Assembly: GCA_964575185.1 (NCBI GenBank)
Contig: CAZNPW010000074.1
Coordinates: forward strand, 1-12,482
DNA length: 12,482 bases
Reading direction: 5' to 3'
Source: CAZNPW01 sp964575185
Lineage (GTDB): Bacteria > Pseudomonadota > Alphaproteobacteria > Rhodobacterales > Rhodobacteraceae
A program made the position numbers and the translations under genes. Shown here one piece after another: positions 1 through 5,649 of the stretch (its first letter is position 1; each line of letters opens with the position of its first letter). The notes below the pieces were generated by a model, which saw only the letters and a program-made list of their open reading frames with translations, had not been told where the DNA came from and did no database searches.

Positions 1-404
1 GTCGCCGCGTCGGCCCCGGCCTCGACCACCGCGGCGGCGGCGAGGTCGCGGTCGGCCTGCGCGTCCGCCGGGTCGAGCCGCACCAGCACCTCACCCGCCG
101 CGACGCTGCCGCCCTCGACCATGTTGGGCGACAGCGCGACGATCCGCCCGCCCTGCGGGCTGCGCACCTCGAGCTGCCGCACCGCGCGGACCTCGCCGAA
201 GGCGGTCAGCTCGGGCGTCACGGTGGCCGCGACGACCGGCACGACGTTGGCCGCCAGCACGGTCTCGCGCGCCGCCGGGGCCGCGCCATCCGCGGCCCTC
301 CGTTCGGCCAGCGCATCGGTCACGACCTGGACCGAGAACAAGAGCAGCCCCAGGGTCAGGGCCGCCAGCAGAAGTCCGGTGATGCTGCGGGAGACGAAGC
401 GCAT
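1..404 (-). CDS. RND efflux periplasmic adaptor (HlyD/MFP family), N-terminal part
   Basis: This is the first 134 codons of a membrane fusion protein; the rest lies beyond the left edge. Proteins of this family link an inner-membrane RND pump to an outer-membrane channel and work in the periplasm. Read from the ATG at 404, the protein opens with MRFVSRS and a hydrophobic segment at about residues 8-27, a signal anchor. After a linker comes a beta-rich stretch with FGEVRAVRQLEVRSP and GGRIVALSPNMVEGGSVAAG, then VLVRLDPADAQADRD, which is the lipoyl-like half-motif leading into the alpha-hairpin typical of MFPs. A GGGAGG lies directly against the ATG, unusually close for a ribosome binding site. 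The gene is 56 bp downstream of moaB on the same strand and may be read with it. The pump gene is not visible, so the substrate is unknown. The family call is firm; the subfamily is not. Confidence 0.85.
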   Translation of the reverse strand, partial: MRFVSRSITGLLLAALTLGLLLFSVQVVTDALAERRAADGAAPAARETVLAANVVPVVAATVTPELTAFGEVRAVRQLEVRSPQGGRIVALSPNMVEGGSVAAGEVLVRLDPADAQADRDLAAAAVVEAGADAA

Positions 405-460
405 CCTCCCGTTGTAAGCCCTGCGACGGAAAGGGAAAGCCACTTGGCCGTGAGAGCGCG

Positions 461-1000
461 CTACTTCCGCCGCAGATGCTCGTTCAGCCGCGGCATGATC
501 TCGACGAAGTTGCAAGGCCGGTGGCGGTAGTCGAGCTGCGGCCCGAGGATCCCGTCCCAGGCATCGCGGCAGGCCGAGGGGCTGCCGGGCAGCGCGAACA
601 GGTAGGTTCCCCCCGCCACCCCGCCGCAGGCGCGCGACTGCACGGCGGAGGTGCCGATCTTCTCCATCGAGACGATGGTGAAGACGGTGCCGAAGGCCTC
701 GATCTCCTTTTCGTAGACGTCGCGGTGCGCCTCGACCGTCACGTCCCGCCCCGTCAGCCCGGTGCCGCCGGTGGTCAGGATCACGTCCACCCCCGCGTCC
801 GCGATCCAGGCCCGCAGGCGCGCGGCGATCACCGCCCGGTCGTCGGGCACGATCCCGCGCCCGGCGAGCACGTGCCCCGCCGCCTCCAGCCGGTCGACCA
901 GCGTGTCGCCCGACCGGTCGTCGGTCGCGGTGCGCGTGTCGCTGACCGTCAGGACGGCGATGCGGGCGGGCAGGAAGGGGCGGGTCTCGTCGATCTTCAT
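461..1000 (-). CDS. moaB: MoaB/Mog-type molybdenum cofactor biosynthesis protein
   Basis: The 179-residue protein belongs to the MoaB/MogA fold, which binds molybdopterin and, in its Mog form, adenylylates it before molybdate insertion in the cytoplasm. Visible marks are the N-terminal strand ARIAVLTVSDTR (12-23), the glycine-rich TTGGTGLTGRD (76-86) with downstream E90, the segment SMEKIGTSAVQSRACGG (111-127), and ALPGSPSACRDAWDGIL (136-152). The length suits MoaB (about 170-190). The start at MKIDETRPF is set by an ATGA overlap with the stop of the upstream uracil-DNA glycosylase gene, so the two are translationally coupled. An open frame in the same phase continues far upstream, but there it only shadows the glycosylase gene. 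Whether it acts as MoaB or does the MogA adenylylation cannot be told from the sequence. No other moa genes are in the window. Confidence 0.93.
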   Translation of the reverse strand: MKIDETRPFLPARIAVLTVSDTRTATDDRSGDTLVDRLEAAGHVLAGRGIVPDDRAVIAARLRAWIADAGVDVILTTGGTGLTGRDVTVEAHRDVYEKEIEAFGTVFTIVSMEKIGTSAVQSRACGGVAGGTYLFALPGSPSACRDAWDGILGPQLDYRHRPCNFVEIMPRLNEHLRRK

Positions 1001-1773
1001 CCCAGCCGCGCCTCCAGCGCCAGCAGGTCCGCCCAGGCCTCGCGCTTGGCCAGCGGGTTGCGCAGCAGCGCGGCGGGGTGGACCATCGGCATGAGCGGCC
1101 GCCCCTCCCACGCCGACCAGCGCCCGCGCAGCCGCGCGATGCCCTGCGTGCCGGACAGGGCCATGAGCGGCACGTTGCCGAAGACGACCAGCACCTCCGG
1201 GTCGGCCAGCACGATGTGGCGGGCGAGAAAGGGGCGGAACAGCGCGATCTCCCCGGCCGCGGGCGGGCGGTCCTGCGGCACCCGCCAGGGCAGGGCGGTG
1301 GTCAGGTAGACCGCGCGGCCCGGGTCCGGGGCCGTGCGCGCCAGCCCGATGGCCGCGAGCATCCGGTCCAGAAGCTGCCCCGCCGCCCCCGCGAAGGGCC
1401 GGCCCGCGCGGTCCTCCTCGGCCCCCGGCGCCTCGCCCACCACCATCACGCGCGCGGCCGGATTGCCGTCGGCGAAGACGAAGTTCCGCGCCCCGCGCTT
1501 CAACGGGCTGCCCTCGAACCCCGCCATGGCGGCGGCAAGCTCCTCCAGCGTCGCGGCCCCGGCGGCGCGCGCGGCAGCCTCGGCCACCGGGTCGGCCGGC
1601 ACCGCAGAGGTCCCGGCCTGCGCCGGGACGCGTGGCACCTGCGCCACCGTCTCGGTCAGGGCAAAGCGGTCGACCGGCGCCTCGGCCAGGGCATCGGTCA
1701 CGCCCATCTCGACCTGCCACGCCAGCGCGGCGAGTGCCGCGTGCCAGTCGTCGTGAATCGCCTGCAAGGTCAT
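997..1773 (-). CDS. uracil-DNA glycosylase, family 4-like, without cysteines
   Basis: This 258-residue protein matches the SPO1-polymerase-related, family 4-type uracil-DNA glycosylases that remove uracil from DNA to start base excision repair. Evidence is the active-site motif VVGEAPGAEED (111-121), then GRPFAGAAGQLLDRMLAAIG (124-143), VYLTTALPWRVPQDRPP (155-171), VLVVFGNVPLMAL (194-206), and the second catalytic motif MVHPAALLRNP (230-240). The first 80 residues are a low-complexity extension, and residues 48-56 are encoded by a 26-bp palindromic repeat also found between pyrB and pyrC. Classical family 4 enzymes carry four iron-sulfur cysteines; I find no cysteine anywhere in this protein, and the usual Asn before the RPP-like loop reads Thr (158-159). 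The stop overlaps the moaB start (ATGA). No good ribosome binding site precedes the ATG at 1773, so the start is less sure than the family. Confidence 0.88.
   Translation of the reverse strand: MTLQAIHDDWHAALAALAWQVEMGVTDALAEAPVDRFALTETVAQVPRVPAQAGTSAVPADPVAEAAARAAGAATLEELAAAMAGFEGSPLKRGARNFVFADGNPAARVMVVGEAPGAEEDRAGRPFAGAAGQLLDRMLAAIGLARTAPDPGRAVYLTTALPWRVPQDRPPAAGEIALFRPFLARHIVLADPEVLVVFGNVPLMALSGTQGIARLRGRWSAWEGRPLMPMVHPAALLRNPLAKREAWADLLALEARLG
1607..1632. repeat. REP-like palindromic repeat, copy 1, inside the glycosylase gene
   Basis: These 26 bp are identical to 4293-4318 and are the exact reverse complement of 4352-4377. The core is GTCCCGGC-CTGC-GCCGGGAC, a perfect 8-bp stem with a 4-base loop, preceded by GAG and followed by GCG. 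Here the repeat sits inside an open reading frame and on the minus strand codes for RVPAQAGTS (residues 48-56 of the glycosylase), in the poorly conserved N-terminal extension and without breaking the frame. An exact 26-bp match is very unlikely by chance, so this is a copy of a small dispersed repeat. No transposase is seen; REP elements are usually moved in trans. Confidence 0.85.
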
Positions 1774-1811
1774 CGCCGAAGGCTAGGCCCTGCCGTCGCC
1801 TGCGGCAACCG

Positions 1812-3203
1812 TCAGACCAGAAGGATGTCCGCCGCCGTCACCGTGGCCCCGGCCTGCAGGTCGGCCACCAGCACCGGCCCGCCCGTGAGGGTGCCGTTGG
1901 CGTCGAACCACAGCGTCGCGTCGGTGGTGCGGAAGATGAACCGGTCCTCGGCCCCGGCGGCCTGGTTCGTCGTCGCCCGCAGGAAAGCCGCCGCCGCCAG
2001 CGGCCCGGGTGCCAGCCCGCCGCCGAGCGCCGCGGCGACGAAGGTGAAGCGGTCGTCGTTGCCGGCCGGGTTCGACCCGAAGTCGGTGATGGTGTCGCCG
2101 AAGTCCTCGGGCCCGCCGAAGGCGAAGCTGTCGTTGCCCGCACCGCCGGTCAGCCGGTCGGCCCCGACGCCGCCGGTCAGCACGTCGGCCCCCGCGCCGC
2201 CCGACAGCACGTCCGCCCCGCCCAGGCCCGACAGCGCGTTGGCCGCGCCGTTGCCCCAGATCGTGTCGGCCGCGATGCGCGAGCCCGTGGCGTCCTCGAA
2301 CCCGGCGTAGCTGTCGCCTGCCGCCCAGCCGGTGCCACGGCTGCCCGAAAGGTCGATCACCCCGCCCGGACCCGACGACAGATCGACCAGATCGCGCAGC
2401 CCCGCTCCGCCCGCGACCGTTTCCTGGCCCGCGCCGGGGCGGAAGACGTCGTTGTCGCCGCCCATGTCGACCATTCCGTCGACCGTGCCGCCCCGGTTGT
2501 CGAGGCTGTCGGTCCCCGCCCCGAGGTCCACGTCGCCAACGATCTCGCCGCCGCGGTTGTCGAGCAGGTCCGTCCCGTTGCCCAAGCTGACGCCACCGTC
2601 GAGCATCCCGCGGTTCCGCACGACGTCGTCGCCACCGCTTGTCCAGACGGCCTTGAACGACCCGGTGACGCTGCCCCAGTTGGTCAGCACCAGCGTCGCG
2701 TCCGAAAAGAAGTAAAGGGTCGAGGTCGTGATGCCGAGATCGAACCCGTCGATGCTGCCCCGGTTGGTGATCGACGTCATCCCGGACCCGTCCAGCGCGA
2801 CCCCCGCCACCTCGCCCGCCAGCGTGCCGCTGTTCATGACCCGGATGGTTGATGTCAGCTGCGCGGCATAGGCGTAAAGCGCGCTGACGTTGCCGGTGAT
2901 GGCACCTGCGTTCGACAGCCGCGATATGGCGGCGTTGCCGGTCTCGGACAACTCCAGTGCAGCCGTGAAGTCCACCGTGGCGCTGAAGCTGTCGATGCGG
3001 CCCGTGCCGCCGATGAACAGGCTGTTGTTCGATCCAAACAGCACCGAGGCGCCGTTCTGGTAGACGGTGCCCAGGATGCGGATGTCGATGCTGTTTCCGT
3101 CCCCGAAAAACCCGTTCAGTGTCGCGTCGCGGCCGAGAAATCCGGTGCCGCTGTCGCCCAGCGTGACGCGCGGCTGGTCGCCCGTAAGATATATAAACGA
3201 CAT
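1812..3203 (-). CDS. RTX-type calcium-binding protein, probable type I secretion substrate
   Basis: This 463-residue acidic protein carries hemolysin-type nonapeptide repeats and is probably exported by a type I system. No N-terminal signal peptide is visible. Residues 95-245 hold seven N-x-G-(x)n-G units at N98, N124, N147, N175, N197, N216 and N236, which suggests a beta-solenoid. Residues 317-361 hold the RTX block (GLGGADVLSGGAGADVL and the following units), followed by DTITDF. The C-terminus, with DATLWFDANGT and VLVADLQAGATVTAADILLV, resembles the ends of serralysin-type and other type I substrates. No protease or lipase motif (such as HExxH) is present, so its role may be structural or adhesive. 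The start at 3203 has a GAGGGAG ribosome binding site 8 bases upstream and a promoter-like sequence before that; frames open further upstream are shadows of pyrB. The transporter genes are not in the window. The start of the gene is less GC-rich than its neighbours, consistent with an accessory gene. Confidence 0.85.
   Translation of the reverse strand: MSFIYLTGDQPRVTLGDSGTGFLGRDATLNGFFGDGNSIDIRILGTVYQNGASVLFGSNNSLFIGGTGRIDSFSATVDFTAALELSETGNAAISRLSNAGAITGNVSALYAYAAQLTSTIRVMNSGTLAGEVAGVALDGSGMTSITNRGSIDGFDLGITTSTLYFFSDATLVLTNWGSVTGSFKAVWTSGGDDVVRNRGMLDGGVSLGNGTDLLDNRGGEIVGDVDLGAGTDSLDNRGGTVDGMVDMGGDNDVFRPGAGQETVAGGAGLRDLVDLSSGPGGVIDLSGSRGTGWAAGDSYAGFEDATGSRIAADTIWGNGAANALSGLGGADVLSGGAGADVLTGGVGADRLTGGAGNDSFAFGGPEDFGDTITDFGSNPAGNDDRFTFVAAALGGGLAPGPLAAAAFLRATTNQAAGAEDRFIFRTTDATLWFDANGTLTGGPVLVADLQAGATVTAADILLV
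2121..2255 (-). repeat. RTX nonapeptide repeat block (coding)
   Basis: This segment codes for residues 317-361 of the secreted protein, with successive units of the form GGxGxDxLx: GLGGADVLS, GGAGADVLT, GGVGADRLT and GGAGNDSFA, preceded by a weaker GNGAANALS. Such arrays fold into a calcium-bound parallel beta-roll outside the cell. There are four good units, a small number for the family. Confidence 0.88.
2442..2618 (-). repeat. Composite 19-20-residue repeats, N-R-G joined to an RTX-like turn (coding)
   Basis: This segment codes for residues 196-254. The units RNRGMLDGGVSLGNGTDLL, DNRGGEIVGDVDLGAGTDSL and DNRGGTVDGMVDMGGDNDVF follow one another with almost no spacer. Each joins an N-R-G-containing solenoid turn, as in the earlier part of the protein, to a G-x-G-x-D-x-L half that looks like an RTX turn. 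The calcium-binding role of the second half is inferred from similarity only. Confidence 0.7.
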
Positions 3204-3211
3204 CGCAAGAA

Positions 3212-3218
3212 CTCCCTC
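3212..3218 (-). promoter_or_regulatory. Ribosome binding site of the RTX gene
   Basis: The minus strand reads GAGGGAG, then eight bases (TTCTTGCG) before the ATG at 3203. It is one of the clearest Shine-Dalgarno sequences in the window and decides the start at MSFIYLTG over frames open further upstream. Confidence 0.7.
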
Positions 3219-3231
3219 AAATCCTGCCCCG

Positions 3232-3260
3232 ACGATAGGCCCGCCGCGCGGCCCGGGCAA
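3232..3260 (-). promoter_or_regulatory. Candidate sigma70 promoter for the RTX gene
   Basis: On the minus strand TTGCCC (3260-3255) and TATCGT (3237-3232) are separated by exactly 17 bp, each matching four of six consensus bases. Transcription would start near 3225, leaving a leader of about 22 bases that contains the GAGGGAG ribosome binding site. The position fits well, but two hexamers of this quality can occur by chance. Confidence 0.45.
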
Positions 3261-3268
3261 GCGCCGCA

Positions 3269-3297
3269 TTGCCGCGCCTGCCCGGCGCTGGCATAAG
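3269..3297 (+). promoter_or_regulatory. Candidate sigma70 promoter for pyrB
   Basis: TTGCCG (3269-3274) and CATAAG (3292-3297) are separated by 17 bp, upstream of the pyrB ATG at 3315. The implied leader is only about ten bases and holds a GGGGG in place of a standard ribosome binding site. Its -35 box is 8 bp from the -35 box of the candidate promoter on the opposite strand. No leader ORF or attenuator fits in this space. Confidence 0.35.
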
Positions 3298-3314
3298 GCG
3301 GGCGGGGGCACCGC

Positions 3315-4277
3315 ATGATCTTCCGCCAGCGCCATCTTCTGGGGATCGAAGGCCTGTCGCCCGACGAGATCCGCAGCGTGCTCGACCTCGCGGACGCTTA
3401 CGTCGACCTCAACCGCCGCACGGTGAAGCAGGCGGACGTGCTGGCGGGCCTGACGCAGATCAACATGTTCTTCGAGGCCTCGACCCGCACCCAGGCCTCC
3501 TTCGAGCTCGCCGGCAAGCGGCTCGGTGCCGACGTGATGAACATGGCCGTCGCGCAGTCGAGCGTGAAGAAGGGCGAGACGCTGATCGACACCGCGCTGA
3601 CGCTGAACGCGATGCACCCCGACCTGCTGGTCGTGCGGCACCCGGCGAGCGGGGCGGTGAACCTCCTGGCCCAGAAGGTGGACTGCGCCGTCCTGAACGC
3701 GGGCGACGGGCGGCACGAACACCCCACGCAGGCGCTGCTCGACGCGCTGACGATCCGGCGGGCCAAGGGCCGCGTCCAGCGCCTGACGATCGCCATCTGC
3801 GGCGACATCGCCCACAGCCGGGTAGCGCGGTCGAACCTGATCCTGCTCGGCAAGATGGAAAACCGCCTGCGCCTGATCGCGCCGCCGACGCTGATGCCCG
3901 CGGGCGTGCAGGACTGGGGCTGCGAGCTTTACGACGACATGCGCGCGGGGCTGGCGGGTGCCGACGTGGTGATGATGCTGCGCCTGCAGCGCGAGCGGAT
4001 GGACGGCGGCTTCGTGCCCTCGCTGCGCGAATACTACCACCGCTACGGGCTCGACGCCGAGAAGCTGGCGGTCGCCGCCCCCGACGCCATCGTGATGCAC
4101 CCGGGGCCCATGAACCGCGGGGTCGAGATCGACGGCGACCTCGCCGACGACATCAACCGTTCGGTGATCCAGGAGCAGGTGGAGATGGGCGTCGCCGTGC
4201 GCATGGCCTGCATGGACCTGCTCGCGCGGAACCTGCGGGCGGAACGGGGGAAGAAGGCGGTGGGGGTGATGGTGTGA
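3315..4277 (+). CDS. pyrB: aspartate carbamoyltransferase, catalytic chain
   Basis: PyrB joins carbamoyl phosphate and aspartate to make carbamoyl aspartate, the committed step of pyrimidine synthesis in the cytoplasm. The 320-residue length is standard, and all hallmark motifs are present: FFEASTRTQASFE (52-64) with the phosphate-binding STRT at 56-59, the flexible loop SSVKKGET (82-89), VRHPASG (107-113), HEHPTQALLDAL (134-145), GDIAHSRVARSN (163-174), MLRLQRER (221-228) for aspartate binding, and MHPGPMNRGVEI (261-272). No regulatory pyrI is nearby. The next gene is a pyrC-type gene with a degenerate active site, as in ATCases that assemble as PyrB with a non-catalytic PyrC-like partner. 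It is divergent from the RTX gene with 111 bp between. A pair of inverted 26-bp repeats follows the stop. Confidence 0.97.
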   Translation: MIFRQRHLLGIEGLSPDEIRSVLDLADAYVDLNRRTVKQADVLAGLTQINMFFEASTRTQASFELAGKRLGADVMNMAVAQSSVKKGETLIDTALTLNAMHPDLLVVRHPASGAVNLLAQKVDCAVLNAGDGRHEHPTQALLDALTIRRAKGRVQRLTIAICGDIAHSRVARSNLILLGKMENRLRLIAPPTLMPAGVQDWGCELYDDMRAGLAGADVVMMLRLQRERMDGGFVPSLREYYHRYGLDAEKLAVAAPDAIVMHPGPMNRGVEIDGDLADDINRSVIQEQVEMGVAVRMACMDLLARNLRAERGKKAVGVMV

Positions 4278-4292
4278 GCGTGCGGATCGGAG

Positions 4293-4318
4293 GAGGTCCC
4301 GGCCTGCGCCGGGACGCG
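4293..4318. repeat. REP-like palindromic repeat, copy 2, after pyrB
   Basis: Same 26 bp and same orientation as 1607-1632. It starts 15 bp after the pyrB stop and contains the perfect hairpin core GTCCCGGC-CTGC-GCCGGGAC. Together with copy 3 it forms an inverted pair with 27-bp perfect arms (4293-4319 and 4351-4377). Confidence 0.88.
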
Positions 4319-4351
4319 GGGCCCCTGGCACCGGCGTTTAGCGAATCCCTC

Positions 4352-4377
4352 CGCGTCCCGGCGCAGGCCGGGACCTC
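4352..4377. repeat. REP-like palindromic repeat, copy 3, inverted, before pyrC
   Basis: Exact reverse complement of copies 1 and 2, ending 15 bp before the pyrC ATG. The spacer of about 30 bp to copy 2 gives the layout of a BIME (paired REPs in opposite orientation). In the transcript the two arms can form one long stem, or each can fold alone. No T-run follows, so it is not a typical intrinsic terminator, but it may stabilise the pyrB message or partly uncouple pyrC. Confidence 0.88.
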
Positions 4378-4392
4378 GCGCCGGACGCGCGC

Positions 4393-5649
4393 ATGATCCA
4401 CCTCGCCAACGCCCGCCTCATCGACCCCGAGGCGCTGACCGACGCCCCCGGCAGCCTCACCCTCGACGGACCCCTCATCGCCGCGATCGGTGGCCCGCCG
4501 CGCGGCGAGGTCATCGACTGCCGCGGCCTCTGCCTTGCCCCCGGGATCGTCGACTGGGGGGTCAAGGTCGGCGAGCCGGGCGAGCGGCACCGCGAATCCT
4601 TCCGGTCGGCCGGCATGGCCGCCGCCGCGGGCGGCGTCACCACCATCATCGCCCGCCCCGACACCACCCCCGCCATCGACACGCCGGAACTGCTCGAGTT
4701 CGTGACCCGCCGCGCCGGCGAGGCCATCGTCCGCATCCGCCACATGGCCGCCCTGACCAAAGGCCGCGACGGGCGCGAGATGACCGAGATCGGGTTCTTG
4801 CGCGACGCGGGCGCCGTCGCCTTCACCGACGTGTTCAACGTCGCGCCGGACACCCGGGCGCTCGCCCGCGCGATGACCTACGCCCGGGGCCTCGGCGCGC
4901 TGATCGTCGGCCACCCGCAGGACCCCGGCCTCAGCGCCGGGGCCTCGGCCACCAGCGGCAAGTTCGCCTCGCTGAAGGGCATCCCGGCGGTCAGCCCGAT
5001 GGCCGAGCGCATTGGCCTCGAGCGCGATCTGGCGCTGGTCGAGATGACCGGCGCGCGCTGGCACGTCGACCAGGTCACCGCCGCCGCCGCCCTGCCCGCG
5101 CTGGCCCGCGCCAGGGCCGCGGGGCTGGACGTGACCGCGGGCACATCGATCCACCACCTGACGCTGAACGCTTTCGACGTGGGCGACTACCGCACCTTCT
5201 TCAAGCTGACCCCGCCGCTCCGCGACGAGGACGACCGGCTGGCCACCGTCCAGGCGCTTGCCTCTGGCCTGATCGACACCGTCGGCAGCTTCCACACCCC
5301 GGCCGACGAGGAAAGCAAGCGCCTGCCCTACGAGGAGGCCGCGAGCGGCGCGGTGGGCTTGCAGACCTTCCTGCCCGCGATCCTGCGGCTGGTCCACGCC
5401 GGCATGATCGACATGGCCCGCCTGTGGCGCGCGGTCAGCCTGAACCCCGCGCACCGGCTCGGCCTGCCGCAGGGGCGGCTGGCGGTGGGCGCACCCGCGG
5501 ACCTCGTGCTGTTCGACCCAGATGCGCCTTTCGTGCTCGACCGGTTCGCGCTGTCGTCCAAGGCCAAGAACACCCCCTTCGACGGCACCCGGATGGAGGG
5601 GCGGGTGATCCGCACCTTCGTCGCCGGGCGCGAGGTCTTCGCGGCATGA
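4393..5649 (+). CDS. pyrC: dihydroorotase-like protein with degenerate metal site (PyrC'/PyrX type)
   Basis: The 418-residue protein has the class I dihydroorotase fold of the amidohydrolase superfamily: LAPGIVDWGVKVGEPG (48-63), AAAGGVTTIIARPDTTP (77-93), AALTKGRDGREMTEIG (119-134), KLTPPLRDEDDRLATV (271-286), AASGAVGLQTFLPA (316-329), and the C-terminal GRLAVGAPADLVLFDPD (361-377). An active enzyme cyclises carbamoyl aspartate to dihydroorotate with zinc held by D-x-H-x-H; here that site reads D-W-G-V-K (54-58). The usual S-D-H/A-P-H loop reads S-F-H-T-P (299-303), lacking the catalytic Asp, and the A-H-x-E site reads G-H-P-Q. It is therefore probably a structural partner of PyrB, as known for Pseudomonas PyrC', with an active PyrC elsewhere. 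It is separated from pyrB by 115 bp containing two repeats, has no clear ribosome binding site, and overlaps plsY by ATGA. Confidence 0.9.
   Translation: MIHLANARLIDPEALTDAPGSLTLDGPLIAAIGGPPRGEVIDCRGLCLAPGIVDWGVKVGEPGERHRESFRSAGMAAAAGGVTTIIARPDTTPAIDTPELLEFVTRRAGEAIVRIRHMAALTKGRDGREMTEIGFLRDAGAVAFTDVFNVAPDTRALARAMTYARGLGALIVGHPQDPGLSAGASATSGKFASLKGIPAVSPMAERIGLERDLALVEMTGARWHVDQVTAAAALPALARARAAGLDVTAGTSIHHLTLNAFDVGDYRTFFKLTPPLRDEDDRLATVQALASGLIDTVGSFHTPADEESKRLPYEEAASGAVGLQTFLPAILRLVHAGMIDMARLWRAVSLNPAHRLGLPQGRLAVGAPADLVLFDPDAPFVLDRFALSSKAKNTPFDGTRMEGRVIRTFVAGREVFAA

Noticed and set aside
121..417. A 98-codon plus-strand frame at the left edge
   Set aside because: It is antisense to the efflux adaptor gene, which has a good anchor helix and family motifs; the plus-strand protein is Ser/Thr/Arg-rich without features.
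1607..1632. Whether the three 26-bp repeats are ends of an insertion sequence
   Set aside because: No transposase frame lies between any two copies, the pair at pyrB-pyrC is only about 30 bp apart, and no target duplications are seen. A small REP/BIME-type element explains them better.
1774..1811. Small hairpin (TGCCG/CGGCA) between the RTX gene and the glycosylase gene, as a terminator
   Set aside because: A 5-bp stem without a T-run in a 38-bp gap is too weak to call.
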